From positions 62,001-126,000 of the forward strand of contig UQUU01000001.1 in assembly GCA_900544275.1 (NCBI GenBank): a stretch of DNA of 64,000 bases, written 5' to 3'. This DNA comes from an uncultured Succiniclasticum sp. (GTDB taxonomy: Bacteria; Bacillota; Negativicutes; Acidaminococcales; Acidaminococcaceae). The number at the start of each line of letters is the position of its first letter. The first letter of the stretch is position 1. The notes under the pieces were generated by a model that did not search any database, had not been told where the DNA came from, and saw nothing but the letters and a program-made list of their open reading frames with translations. Below, in pieces: positions 1 to 7,068 of the stretch. The position numbers and the translations under genes are program-made.

Positions 1-386
1 AAAATCAAACAATGCTTTTTTTCGCACTCATACAAAGCCGGCTCAATAAAACTCCATAGCTGATAAAAAATGTAAGGGGATGCCAGAACAATCGAAGCTA
101 TAAAAGCCACTTCCAATTGACAGACCAGCGCTTCCGACAACCCTACATAAATGAACTCTATTCCTTTTTCTCTAACAGGTATGGAAATCCATTGCACAAG
201 CTTATCTGCCCAAAATGTGGCCACGGCAAAAAAGGTAACTGCCACAACAATAAAAATATAAATAAGACGTCTTCGCAATTCTCTGAAATGAGAGGACAAC
301 GTGGTCTGTGGGGACATTTCTGTCAAATTTTGGTTTTGTTCACAGACTGAAGCCGTAACATCACTTTGCTGTTGATTTTTCAGCAT
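1..386 (-). CDS. tatC: Sec-independent (Tat) translocase subunit TatC, 3' end outside window
   Basis: Polytopic receptor subunit of the twin-arginine translocase, which recognises the RR signal of folded exported proteins. The first about 130 codons are visible; the rest lies beyond the window edge. After a hydrophilic leader come the TatC signature HFRELRRRL, a first membrane helix, and the periplasmic part leading to the motif FYQLWSFIEPAL. I take the ATG at 386, inside the end of tatA, because AAGGGTGG lies at good ribosome-binding distance. The ATG at 317, which gives MSPQTTLSSHF, is in the same frame and would give a more typical length but has no clear ribosome-binding site. It is the last gene of the leftward tatB-tatA-tatC set, beside a Tat substrate gene. 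The family call is firm; the start is uncertain. Confidence 0.88.
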   Translation of the reverse strand, partial: MLKNQQQSDVTASVCEQNQNLTEMSPQTTLSSHFRELRRRLIYIFIVVAVTFFAVATFWADKLVQWISIPVREKGIEFIYVGLSEALVCQLEVAFIASIVLASPYIFYQLWSFIEPALYECEKKHCLI

Positions 387-546
387 GGTTTTCACCACCC
401 TTGACATCACCAGTGCCTTTCACTTCTTCTTTAAATTCACGAATGCTGGTTCCCAACGCTTTCCCTACTCCGGAAAGACGACTGGAGCCAAAAACCACCA
501 GCGCGATTACTAAAATCAATAAAATTTCCGTAGTTCCTAACCTCAT
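361..546 (-). CDS. tatA: Twin-arginine translocase subunit TatA/E
   Basis: Pore-forming subunit of the Tat pathway, 61 aa, at the short end for the family. A membrane helix (about residues 6-20, ILLILVIALVVFG) is followed by the hinge and an amphipathic helix ending in GKALGTSIREFKEEV, which is the TatA signature. The charged tail is short and ends in AEKSTAK. It overlaps the end of tatB by 4 bp and the proposed tatC start by 26 bp, so the three are probably translationally coupled. TatA rather than TatB is assigned from the GKALG..IREFK motif, since the neighbouring gene fits TatB better. Confidence 0.9.
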   Translation of the reverse strand: MRLGTTEILLILVIALVVFGSSRLSGVGKALGTSIREFKEEVKGTGDVKGGENHAEKSTAK

Positions 547-824
547 GACGCACCTTCTTTCCGCGCACTTTCCAATACTTGTTGTTGAATCCTTTTAAAT
601 TCGGAGTCTGCATGACTCACGCTTTCCTGCAATGTGTCGTCAGCCTTGACCATTTCTGTTTTATCTATATTTTTTTCAAATGACTCACTGATATCTTTCA
701 TGGTTCCCCGGACTGCTTTCACCCAACGGGCCAGGGTTCTTGCAACTTTCGGCAAATCTTCCGGTCCGACGATTAAAAATGCGACCAATAAAACAACAAC
801 AAACTCGCCTAATCCGATTCCCAA
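543..824 (-). CDS. tatB: Twin-arginine translocase subunit TatB
   Basis: A 93-aa TatA/B family protein that would sit with TatC in the substrate-receptor complex. The N-terminal membrane helix ends in the typical FLIVGPEDLPKVARTL stretch, followed by an amphipathic segment (RWVKAVRGTMKDI) and a long charged tail. The glutamate after GP and the KVARTLARW pattern are TatB-like. The stop overlaps the tatA start (ATGA type). It lies about 160 bp after the 465-aa membrane-protein gene, with a strong hairpin between, so it may be in the same transcript or have its own promoter. Many Gram-positives manage with TatA and TatC only; a separate TatB fits a diderm. Confidence 0.85.
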   Translation of the reverse strand: MGIGLGEFVVVLLVAFLIVGPEDLPKVARTLARWVKAVRGTMKDISESFEKNIDKTEMVKADDTLQESVSHADSEFKRIQQQVLESARKEGAS

Positions 825-858
825 GATATCACCGCCTTTCTACTCAAAACCGCTCATA

Positions 859-895
859 TCTGTTTTCCCGGAAATACAACTTCCGGGAAAACAGA
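859..895. repeat. 15-bp perfect inverted repeat, hairpin without T-tract
   Basis: Positions 859-873 and 881-895 are exact reverse complements around a 7-nt loop; the stem core is TTTTCCCGGAA. It lies between the 465-aa membrane-protein gene and tatB. Neither strand shows a run of T directly after the stem, so it is not a textbook intrinsic terminator. It could stabilise an mRNA 3' end, mark processing, or act as a weak terminator that lowers tat expression relative to the upstream genes. Apart from this hairpin I see nothing in 825-985. Confidence 0.7.
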
Positions 896-985
896 GCCTT
901 TTCTCACCTGCTGTGATCGTTTCAAAAATAAACGCATTCCTGCAATAAGAAATGACTGTCTTTGAGCCCGTTTATATCTTTAATT

Positions 986-2383
986 TCAAACAGGGGAGGC
1001 TTCCGAATGCACATCTCTCACAGAGTTTGTAGAAATCGTTTCCTCTTTGGTTTCCATGCAAACTGCACCAGCCGGCACTCCATCAGGAGTATTTGCAGCT
1101 TCTGCATTACCGTCTGCCCCAATCACTTCTCCATCCTCGTCCAGCATTGTTTCAGCGATCCCGATACGCTTCTTTCCCGGCCAGAAATCCATGAACCAGT
1201 TATGGAATAACATACAGCAAATGAACAAGATGCCCGGAGCCATAGGGAATTGTTGCGGATGAGAATAACCTGCCTGCGTTCCCAGCAGAGCGGGACTAAA
1301 TTTGTAATACAAGAAATGGAATACACCCATGCTCAGTAAAATAATGATCAAACGCAAGGCAATATTTACGGATGCTGTGTATTTTTTAGGCCCATTATCA
1401 AAATAAAAATTCAATATCATAGCCGGTATCAGCATCATTATCGCCAATTCACCGCTATGTAAATAGCGCCAGTCCGGAGCATAAATACGTTTTGCTCCGT
1501 CAACAGCAGGACCCCAGGACAAATCCTGAACAAAGTTAAAGCCGTAGAACAACAACATTGCAAATAAGAATACGCCGATAAAACCAACAATACCGCGTGT
1601 GATCTTATTTTCAATTAACCTGAAAGGATAGCGGTCAAACGTAACTTCCAGCAACCAAATCGCAACAGTACCACACATGACCCACCCTACATTAAAGTTA
1701 CCGTGCAGGGTATGTGCAAAACTGAACCACCACGGATATGCTGCCGCATATTCCTGCCAGGGCCAAAATAATACATGATAATGCGGATGCATCAGACAAA
1801 AGAAAAATAATACTGAAGCAAATAAAGTTACTAAAAATACAGTGATTCCACGGGCCGGTTGCTTCATATTCTGCCAGGGATGGTTTCCAAAACAGACCGG
1901 TACAATAGGACTCAGCCAGGAAGCGATCGCTGCAAACATCAAAATCGCCAACGAGGAATACTCGCGCGCATAAAAAGGCGTCATTCCCAACTCAACTAAT
2001 TTGTCCACGCTTAAGTAAGGAATGGAAAATTTACCCAGGAAATTATAGAAAAATCCCCAGATCACCGCCCCGACCAGAGCAAAATTCACAGCAATTAAAC
2101 CAATCCCGGAAACCAGCGGATGTGATTTTTCTCTGAATTTAGAGAACGGCCAAAAATTGAAAATATAAGCCTGCCAGATTACAACGATTAAAATCCAGCG
2201 AATATACATGTAGCCATATTGAGGCGTATACCAGCGCATGATTCCTCTGACATCCATGAAGACCCACCATAAGGCATAAAACATGATGAATGAAACCAGT
2301 ACTCCGATAATGCCGCGGAAGGGCTGCCTTATCTTATTTTCCAGAATGCGGCTTTCCAGCCACATATGATCTTTCAAACGCAT
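986..2383 (-). CDS. Polytopic membrane protein with internal repeats, family not recognised
   Basis: 465 aa, about 10-12 membrane helices, and a 60-residue soluble acidic tail (from about residue 405, with DEDGEVIGADG). I do not recognise a named family. A repeated unit is visible: ENKIRQPFRGIIGVLVSF (about 15), QNMKQPARGITVFLVTLF (about 171), IENKITRGIVGFIGVFLF (about 257) and a weaker copy near 335. Each unit is followed by a second helix ending in an aromatic/Pro motif (FNFWPFSKF, EVTFDRYPF, FMDFWPGKK). Histidines cluster in HPHYH (199-203) and HTLHGNF (224-230), which could bind metal or haem, but no CxxCH is present. It starts at 2383 behind AAGGAGGG and follows the Tat-exported MBL protein by 46 bp. 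Membrane anchoring or electron transfer for that partner is only an inference. Confidence 0.8.
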   Translation of the reverse strand: MRLKDHMWLESRILENKIRQPFRGIIGVLVSFIMFYALWWVFMDVRGIMRWYTPQYGYMYIRWILIVVIWQAYIFNFWPFSKFREKSHPLVSGIGLIAVNFALVGAVIWGFFYNFLGKFSIPYLSVDKLVELGMTPFYAREYSSLAILMFAAIASWLSPIVPVCFGNHPWQNMKQPARGITVFLVTLFASVLFFFCLMHPHYHVLFWPWQEYAAAYPWWFSFAHTLHGNFNVGWVMCGTVAIWLLEVTFDRYPFRLIENKITRGIVGFIGVFLFAMLLFYGFNFVQDLSWGPAVDGAKRIYAPDWRYLHSGELAIMMLIPAMILNFYFDNGPKKYTASVNIALRLIIILLSMGVFHFLYYKFSPALLGTQAGYSHPQQFPMAPGILFICCMLFHNWFMDFWPGKKRIGIAETMLDEDGEVIGADGNAEAANTPDGVPAGAVCMETKEETISTNSVRDVHSEASPV

Positions 2384-2429
2384 TAGTTTTCCCTCCTTAT
2401 GTTTACCACTTCTTCTGTTATATCATCTC

Positions 2430-3515
2430 TTAGCCAAATACGATTTGATCGCCGTTCCCCAGATACAATTTCTTTTTACTCTTAAAACGGGCGGTTCCCT
2501 CTACTACAGGAAGACCTGCTTTAATCATTTTTTCCGCAGTTAAATATCCTGTGCAATGATTACAGCCCATTACTTCAATACCATATTCAGGTATCGCTTT
2601 AATCAAGTCATCATACTGTGGATCCCAGTCTTCAAAAGGAGAAATATGAAGACCACCTTGGATGGCATAGATTTTATCTCCGCCTTTTACACGATGCCGA
2701 ACTTCCTGAAGCAGAGAAATGATCCCCATATGACAACATCCGGTAATAACCGCCAGGCCTTTGTCTTTAATATTAAAAACCATGGCCTGTTCACCTTTTA
2801 CTCTTGTTATGATGGATGAATCAAAAGTAATGGAAGCGACTCCAGGATACATGTGATGTACTTTCCCTGATTCCCGTACAGTTAATTTTCCTGTGTGCGG
2901 ATAATCATTTTTAACTTTTGCAATATCAAAACGTTTCCCTTTCAGCAAATCATAGCCTTCCTGATAAAACCCCTGGGGAACCGTAATAGGAATATCCGGA
3001 CAATTCTTCAAAACAGATTCGATACCCCAATAATGATCAAAATGCTCGTGAGTCTGGAAAAGCATATCAATCTCATGATTCTGCAACATTTTATCTACGC
3101 CTTCCCGTTTGAAGCATTCATCGATCCAGGCGGTATTCCAACCACAGTCAAACAGTATTTTTTTCTTTTTTCCGTCCAGGAATTCCACATCGATCAAGGC
3201 ACTGTAACCACCGGAGTTATCGCCGTTATAACCTTCTTTTACCCCTTCATGTGTCCAGGGAATAATATACTGGTTTACCAATAACCCGCCGGCTTTCATC
3301 ATGTCGTTTACTAATACAGAATTATTGAACCAGCTGGTTTCTGAAACAACAGTGACCTTTACACTCTTACACTCTCCAATGTCATCACTGCCGACCGGTT
3401 CATCCGGCAGAAACATATCTTTCATAACCGTAGAAGTAACACCAGCCATGGCAAAATAACCCGCAGTTCCGCCAATGGCAAGCCCTTTTAAAAAATTCCT
3501 GCGTGATACGCCCAT
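2430..3515 (-). CDS. Tat-exported metallo-beta-lactamase-fold hydrolase
   Basis: 361 aa. The N-terminus carries a clear twin-arginine signal (SRRNFLKGLAIGG) and a hydrophobic stretch to about residue 30, so a folded, metal-loaded protein should be exported. The body is an MBL fold with THEHFDHYWG (zinc ligands H156, H158, D160, H161), TGCCHMG (H262) and GGLHISPF (H290). The overall pattern (SETSWFNN, LFDCGWN, GCNHCTGY) resembles the COG1237 group, which includes the dihydropterin-ribofuranosyl-aminobenzene phosphate synthase-like enzymes; the substrate is unknown. There is a good ribosome-binding site (AAAGGAGG). The gene sits between a 49-aa membrane peptide and the polytopic protein, upstream of tatBAC, so it is the obvious client of that translocase. 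Confidence 0.88.
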   Translation of the reverse strand: MGVSRRNFLKGLAIGGTAGYFAMAGVTSTVMKDMFLPDEPVGSDDIGECKSVKVTVVSETSWFNNSVLVNDMMKAGGLLVNQYIIPWTHEGVKEGYNGDNSGGYSALIDVEFLDGKKKKILFDCGWNTAWIDECFKREGVDKMLQNHEIDMLFQTHEHFDHYWGIESVLKNCPDIPITVPQGFYQEGYDLLKGKRFDIAKVKNDYPHTGKLTVRESGKVHHMYPGVASITFDSSIITRVKGEQAMVFNIKDKGLAVITGCCHMGIISLLQEVRHRVKGGDKIYAIQGGLHISPFEDWDPQYDDLIKAIPEYGIEVMGCNHCTGYLTAEKMIKAGLPVVEGTARFKSKKKLYLGNGDQIVFG

Positions 3516-3536
3516 TTATAGTTCCTCCTTTAACCT

Positions 3537-3686
3537 TTAAGCCGCGGTCAGAGAATACATCAGTGTTTTAACGATTTGAATCGTTAAAAGGAATAATGCG
3601 CCGCCTATAATCAAGCCTACGAAAAATCCACTCCAGGAAAATTTATTTTCCTTTTCTTTTTCAGAAACAACCGTGGTCTCATTCAT
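3537..3686 (-). CDS. 49-aa single-span membrane peptide
   Basis: Small protein starting MNETTVVSEKEKE, followed by a membrane helix (about residues 22-45, FFVGLIIGGALFLLTIQIV) and a short tail. The start at 3686 is chosen because GGAGGAAA lies 6 bp upstream; a longer in-frame extension would run through the end of the preceding gene and has no such site. It lies 21 bp before the Tat-MBL gene and 13 bp after the Cys/His-rich gene, so it is firmly inside the operon. Function is unknown. Its size and place would suit a small subunit or chaperone of a membrane complex, which is inference. Confidence 0.7.
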   Translation of the reverse strand: MNETTVVSEKEKENKFSWSGFFVGLIIGGALFLLTIQIVKTLMYSLTAA

Positions 3687-3699
3687 TGCATTTCCTCCT

Positions 3700-4524
3700 T
3701 TACCAAACGTATTGAATACCGATATCCGACTCTGTATATACTGAATAAGGCTCTGTTTCCTGTAAACCCTCCCTCCTGTTACTCTGATTTTCCGAGCCTG
3801 ACATCTTTTGTAAAAACTGACCTGCAAAAAAATTCATAAACCGTTTTCCTAAATCGTATCCCGGAATATTCCTGTCAATCCCGCCTTTTTCCACTAGTTC
3901 CACCGGTTTTTCGTTTTGATATAGCACAATGCCTTCCTTCGCTCTGGTAATCAGGTTCTTTTTTGTTTTCAACAACGCCCTGAATCCATTGTTTTTTTCT
4001 TTTATCTGTATTGTCAATATTCCTATCATAAACAGGTTCTTAGCCATTTTGAACTTTGTAAGCATGCGCGGTATTCCCTTCGCTCTTGGCGGCGCTTCCC
4101 TGTTTTCACGATCGTGTCCGCAAGTACAAGGTCCACCATGCAAATTTTCATGCCCGAAGTGTTCTATTGACCCTGCAGCACAACATGGACAAATTTCATG
4201 TTCTTCTTCTTTAACAGTAATTAAGCTGTCGTCAAATACCGTCTTATCAAATCGTATGATTTGCTCTGATACAGAATAAGATTCGAGCACGGGCTCCTCT
4301 AAAGACGGATAATAACGTACAAAAAAATCCGCCTTATTTGTTTCCGGAACGCCCGTTTTTTCATCCTCTTTCAATTCTATTTCATAAACACCGGGAGAAT
4401 GCTTAAGCCAAAAATACCACCCTATTGAGGAAGATTCCGATCGGCTGATATAATCAAGTTCCTGCCCTTTGCCTCCTTGCAGGTACAACACTAATGCGCC
4501 GGACAAGAGTTCATTAACCGTCAT
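3700..4524 (-). CDS. Cys/His-rich 274-aa protein of unknown function
   Basis: Starts at 4524 (MTVNELLSGALVLYL) behind AGGGGGAG, overlapping the preceding 88-aa gene by 11 bp. No signal peptide is seen, so it is probably cytoplasmic or membrane-peripheral. A compact metal-site-like cluster spans residues 112-137: CPCC, then EHFGHENLH, then CTCGH, giving five cysteines and four histidines in 26 residues. Beyond it there is a basic region (RMLTKFKMAKNLFMIG) with one weakly hydrophobic stretch, and a hydrophilic C-terminus. I recognise no family. Placement directly upstream of the Tat-exported MBL protein suggests a role in making or loading that system, such as metal or Fe-S delivery or a redox partner, but nothing in the sequence proves it. 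Confidence 0.72.
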   Translation of the reverse strand: MTVNELLSGALVLYLQGGKGQELDYISRSESSSIGWYFWLKHSPGVYEIELKEDEKTGVPETNKADFFVRYYPSLEEPVLESYSVSEQIIRFDKTVFDDSLITVKEEEHEICPCCAAGSIEHFGHENLHGGPCTCGHDRENREAPPRAKGIPRMLTKFKMAKNLFMIGILTIQIKEKNNGFRALLKTKKNLITRAKEGIVLYQNEKPVELVEKGGIDRNIPGYDLGKRFMNFFAGQFLQKMSGSENQSNRREGLQETEPYSVYTESDIGIQYVW

Positions 4525-4780
4525 GATACACACTCCCCCTGTTCTCATACACTTCTTTGGCCAACTCCAGTTTACTTTTTCCTGTAGGATCGATCCCCAC
4601 CTGTTCTGCGGCTTGATAAAGCATTTCCATACTGACCTCTGATAAAAAAGGATACGCTGTTTCAAAAGAAGAAAAATAGTCTTTTTCCTCTTCCCCAATG
4701 CCGGCCTCCTGCAAAAAATCATTACCCAACTTATAAAGATAGGATGGAACTCCTCTTGTCAGAAAATCTCTGCGTTTCAT
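4514..4780 (-). CDS. 88-aa protein with RRDFL start, first gene of the Tat-linked cluster
   Basis: Begins MKRRDFLTRGVPSYLYKL and ends with an acidic-to-mixed tail. The RRDFL start resembles a Tat motif, but no hydrophobic h-region follows, so it is not a functional Tat signal by itself. The rest looks helical and charged; residues 48-78 (SEVSMEMLYQAAEQVGI, then PTGKSKLELAKEV) look like a small helical or SAP/Rho-N-like module, which I cannot confirm. An 11-bp overlap with the Cys/His-rich gene implies translational coupling. It is the promoter-proximal gene, preceded by a 385-bp region with terminator-like hairpins. A small cytoplasmic accessory protein or chaperone is possible; the function is unknown. 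Confidence 0.65.
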   Translation of the reverse strand: MKRRDFLTRGVPSYLYKLGNDFLQEAGIGEEEKDYFSSFETAYPFLSEVSMEMLYQAAEQVGIDPTGKSKLELAKEVYENRGSVYHDG

Positions 4781-4900
4781 AATGCCACCCCTTTTCTATC
4801 GTTCTTTAATTTAACTTTAGCAAACCAGCAGAAAGTTGCAATATACTTTATTGCCTTTAATCCTATTGATTCGGTAGGCTATTATTCTCTATATTTTATG

Positions 4901-4931
4901 TAAAAAAGGAAGATGCATGCATCATCTTCCT
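4901..4931 (-). terminator. Terminator-like hairpin in the leader of the Tat-linked cluster
   Basis: On the minus strand AGGAAGATG pairs perfectly with CATCTTCCT around a short loop and is followed at once by TTTTTTA. It lies 120 bp upstream of the first gene (start 4780) and points towards it. A terminator here would either end transcription entering from the right or act as an attenuator of the cluster. Confidence 0.6.
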
Positions 4932-4952
4932 ACAACAGCACAGTCTGCCTTT

Positions 4953-4984
4953 AAGAAAAAATACATACCCATTTGATAGGTATG
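4953..4984 (-). terminator. Second terminator-like hairpin in the same leader
   Basis: On the minus strand GCATACC pairs with GGTATG over a 9-nt loop and is followed by TATTTTTTC. The stem is shorter than that of the hairpin at 4901-4931. The segment GAAGATGCAT just 5' of it also occurs in the next hairpin, so alternative pairings between the two are possible. Nothing else in 4781-5165 looks coding. Confidence 0.45.
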
Positions 4985-5033
4985 CATCTTCTTCTTCTTT
5001 AAATTTTTTCTTCCTTTATTTAATTTATTGCCT

Positions 5034-5059
5034 TAAATAATAGCATATGCTATTATTTA
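5034..5059. promoter_or_regulatory. 26-bp perfect palindrome, candidate operator
   Basis: The sequence TAAATAATAGCAT followed by its exact reverse complement lies in the divergent region between the Tat-linked cluster and the Rrf2 gene, 107 bp before the Rrf2 start. A dimeric repressor site is the natural reading. The Rrf2 protein next door is the obvious candidate binder; this is inferred only from position and symmetry. Confidence 0.6.
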
Positions 5060-5165
5060 GATGAAATCGCTTATCTTTTTAATAATTTATGCTCCTTTTT
5101 TAAAAAACTCCTACTGTTAAAGTAGACTATTTAAATGACTTTTATCTTGATTGGGGGTAAGAATC

Positions 5166-5630
5166 ATGCAAGTTTCTACCAGAGGACGCTATGCTCTTCG
5201 TATACTGTTATACCTTGCTGACAGTTACCAGACAGAATACGTTACTGTCAAGAAATTATCTCAGGAAGAAGGAATTTCTGCGAAATACCTGGAACATATC
5301 ATGAGCATTTTACTCCAGGCCAATTTTGTAACAAGCATCAAAGGAGCAAAAGGAGGATACCGACTGACAGAGTCGCCGGAAAACTATTCCGTAGGAAAAA
5401 TTTTACGTCTTATGGAAAACGGCTTCTCTTTGGTTGCCTGCCTTGAGCAACAGGAAAATCCTTGCCCACGCTACGATCACTGTACAACCATCGAAATTTG
5501 GAAACTGATTCAGGACATGATCGATGAATTGATCGATAACCTGACCCTTGTTGATTTGCTGCGCATACAGCAGGACAAGCTTAATAAACCAAGTCTTTAT
5601 TTAACTTATTTATTGCATCATGAAGAATAA
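5166..5630 (+). CDS. Rrf2-family transcriptional regulator with candidate Fe-S cysteines
   Basis: 154 aa, typical Rrf2 length. The start at 5166 (MQVSTRGRYALR) fits the family and lies behind GGGGGTAAG; a TTG start 15 bp upstream is less likely. The winged-helix region includes LSQEEGISAKYLEHI and the wing motif GAKGGYRL. Cysteines C92, C100 and C106 (ACLEQQENPCPRYDHC) occupy the place where IscR- and NsrR-type members bind an Fe-S cluster, though the 7- and 5-residue spacings differ from IscR. It is transcribed away from the Tat-linked cluster. Redox or Fe-S control of that cluster is a reasonable inference. It could instead be CymR-like (cysteine metabolism), but CymR lacks such cysteines. 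Confidence 0.88.
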   Translation: MQVSTRGRYALRILLYLADSYQTEYVTVKKLSQEEGISAKYLEHIMSILLQANFVTSIKGAKGGYRLTESPENYSVGKILRLMENGFSLVACLEQQENPCPRYDHCTTIEIWKLIQDMIDELIDNLTLVDLLRIQQDKLNKPSLYLTYLLHHEE

Positions 5631-5648
5631 TTGCATAATCATTTTTCT

Positions 5649-6458
5649 TTAATAGTTTCGCTGTCTCAGACTTTCAAATAAAATCACACCTGCCGCCATG
5701 GCCACATTCATCGACTCCGCCTTTCCCGGCATCGGTATATATAGGCGCTTGTCTGAAGCAGCCTGCAACTCAGAAGTTACGCCGTTCGCCTCATTCCCTA
5801 AAATGAATGCCATTTTGCGACTTAAATCGACCTTATACAGTTCTTCCGCTGCGGTAAGACTGGCCGCCGCAGTGGTGTAACCATAACGCATACACCAGGC
5901 CAATGCCGCTTCAGACTCTATCCCCTGGACCAGAGGAAGATGGAAAATTGACCCCATCGAGGCCCTGACCACTTTCGAGCTGTACACATCTGCACTGCCT
6001 GCCAGTAAGATCACGCCCAGCGCTCCCACTGCATCCGCCGTGCGGATAATTGTACCCAAATTTCCGGGGTCCCGGATCCGGTCCAGAATAACGACCGGAA
6101 TATTGTTTTCATATTTTTTTCTGGAAGGATTCAATCTGCTTATATCATTTTCCGGCATGCGAGCCACCGCCACAACCCCCTGCGGTGTTTTGGTGTCACT
6201 GATTTTATGCATGATCTTCTCATCTACTTGATACAGCGCTACGCCTTTTTCCGCAACCTGTTGCAATACTTTTTTCTGTCTTTCGCTTTCTTCTCCCGAA
6301 AGCACGAACAAACTGACCACATCGCCATAAGCAACCGCTTCTTCGACCGCCCGCAGTCCTTCTACCAAAAAAAGGCCTTTCTCTTCTCTGTATTTTTTTT
6401 GTTTAAGTTCCGCCGCTGCTTTCACACGGGGATTATTCACGCCGGAAATCACTTCCAT
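5649..6458 (-). CDS. TrmH/SpoU-family RNA 2'-O-methyltransferase
   Basis: 269-aa SPOUT methyltransferase. The N-terminal substrate-binding domain (about 1-95: NNPRVKAAAELKQKKYRE and FLVEGLRAVEEA) is followed by the knotted SpoU domain with its three motifs: RDPGNLGTIIRTADA, LGNEANGVTSEL and IPMPGKAESMNVAMAAG. It should 2'-O-methylate a ribose in 23S rRNA or tRNA; I cannot tell which, and the YsgA/RlmB group is the closest match. It faces the Rrf2 gene tail to tail with an 18-bp gap. It lies downstream of the rplT operon but is separated from it by a terminator, so it is independently read or read through at low level. Confidence 0.9.
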   Translation of the reverse strand: MEVISGVNNPRVKAAAELKQKKYREEKGLFLVEGLRAVEEAVAYGDVVSLFVLSGEESERQKKVLQQVAEKGVALYQVDEKIMHKISDTKTPQGVVAVARMPENDISRLNPSRKKYENNIPVVILDRIRDPGNLGTIIRTADAVGALGVILLAGSADVYSSKVVRASMGSIFHLPLVQGIESEAALAWCMRYGYTTAAASLTAAEELYKVDLSRKMAFILGNEANGVTSELQAASDKRLYIPMPGKAESMNVAMAAGVILFESLRQRNY

Positions 6459-6640
6459 TTTCTCTCTGTCCCTTTCAAGTTGACTGGCACGTGTTAGTAC
6501 TGCAGTCCTTTGAGTCTGCCCTGTATTTTCACCTTATATTCTGTCCTATATTTTACATTGTATTTTCCTGTATTTTTTATTATACAATATTTCGATTCTA
6601 TAATAAATGTTGGAGTGCACCTATCTTCCCTCCGGAACGA

Positions 6641-6671
6641 CAAAAAGGACCCGGAAACTTTCCGGATCCTT
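6641..6671 (-). terminator. Terminator after rplT
   Basis: On the minus strand AAGGATCCGGAAA and TTTCCGGGTCCTT form a 12-13-bp stem with one wobble or mismatch, followed by a T run (TTTTTG). It lies 15 bp after the rplT stop and closes the infC-rpmI-rplT operon. Confidence 0.85.
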
Positions 6672-6686
6672 ATCAGTTCTTTTTAA

Positions 6687-7040
6687 TTACAGAGCGTTTT
6701 TAGCGGTTTCCACCAACTTGGCGAAAGCAGCCGCGTCGTTGATAGCCATATCAGCCAGCACCTTGCGGTTCAATTCAATGCCGGCTTTATTCAGTCCATA
6801 AATGAAACGGCTATAGGATAAGCCGTTAGCACGGGTCGCTGCGTTAATACGGGCAATCCACAGGTTGCGGAATTCGCGTTTTTTAGCGCGACGGTCGCGA
6901 CGGGCATACATCAAAGCTTTCATTACGGTTTCGTTCGCTTTTCTGAATAACAGATGTTTCGCTCCACGATACCCTTTTGCTAATTTTAAAATATGTTTAT
7001 GACGGCGATGGGCAGTAACGCCAACTTTAATTCTGGTCAT
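6687..7040 (-). CDS. rplT: 50S ribosomal protein L20
   Basis: 117 aa, the standard bacterial L20 length. The N-terminus (MTRIKVGVTAHRRHKHIL) and the LWIARINAATRANGLSYS block are diagnostic. L20 binds 23S rRNA early in 50S assembly and in many bacteria represses its own operon by binding the infC-rpmI-rplT leader. It is the last gene of the operon, 28 bp after rpmI and followed by a strong terminator. A leader with terminator and antiterminator pairings lies upstream of infC, consistent with L20 feedback, although which protein or signal acts here is not visible. Confidence 0.98.
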   Translation of the reverse strand: MTRIKVGVTAHRRHKHILKLAKGYRGAKHLLFRKANETVMKALMYARRDRRAKKREFRNLWIARINAATRANGLSYSRFIYGLNKAGIELNRKVLADMAINDAAAFAKLVETAKNAL

Positions 7041-7068
7041 TTTATCTCTCCTCCTCTATTTCTCAGTC

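Noticed and set aside
117..350. Open frame on the plus strand at the window start
   Set aside because: It is antisense to tatC, whose conserved motifs are clear on the minus strand.
4800..5160. CRISPR-like or transposon end because of several repeats
   Set aside because: The repeats are inverted stems with T-runs, not direct repeats with spacers, and no transposase or cas gene is near.
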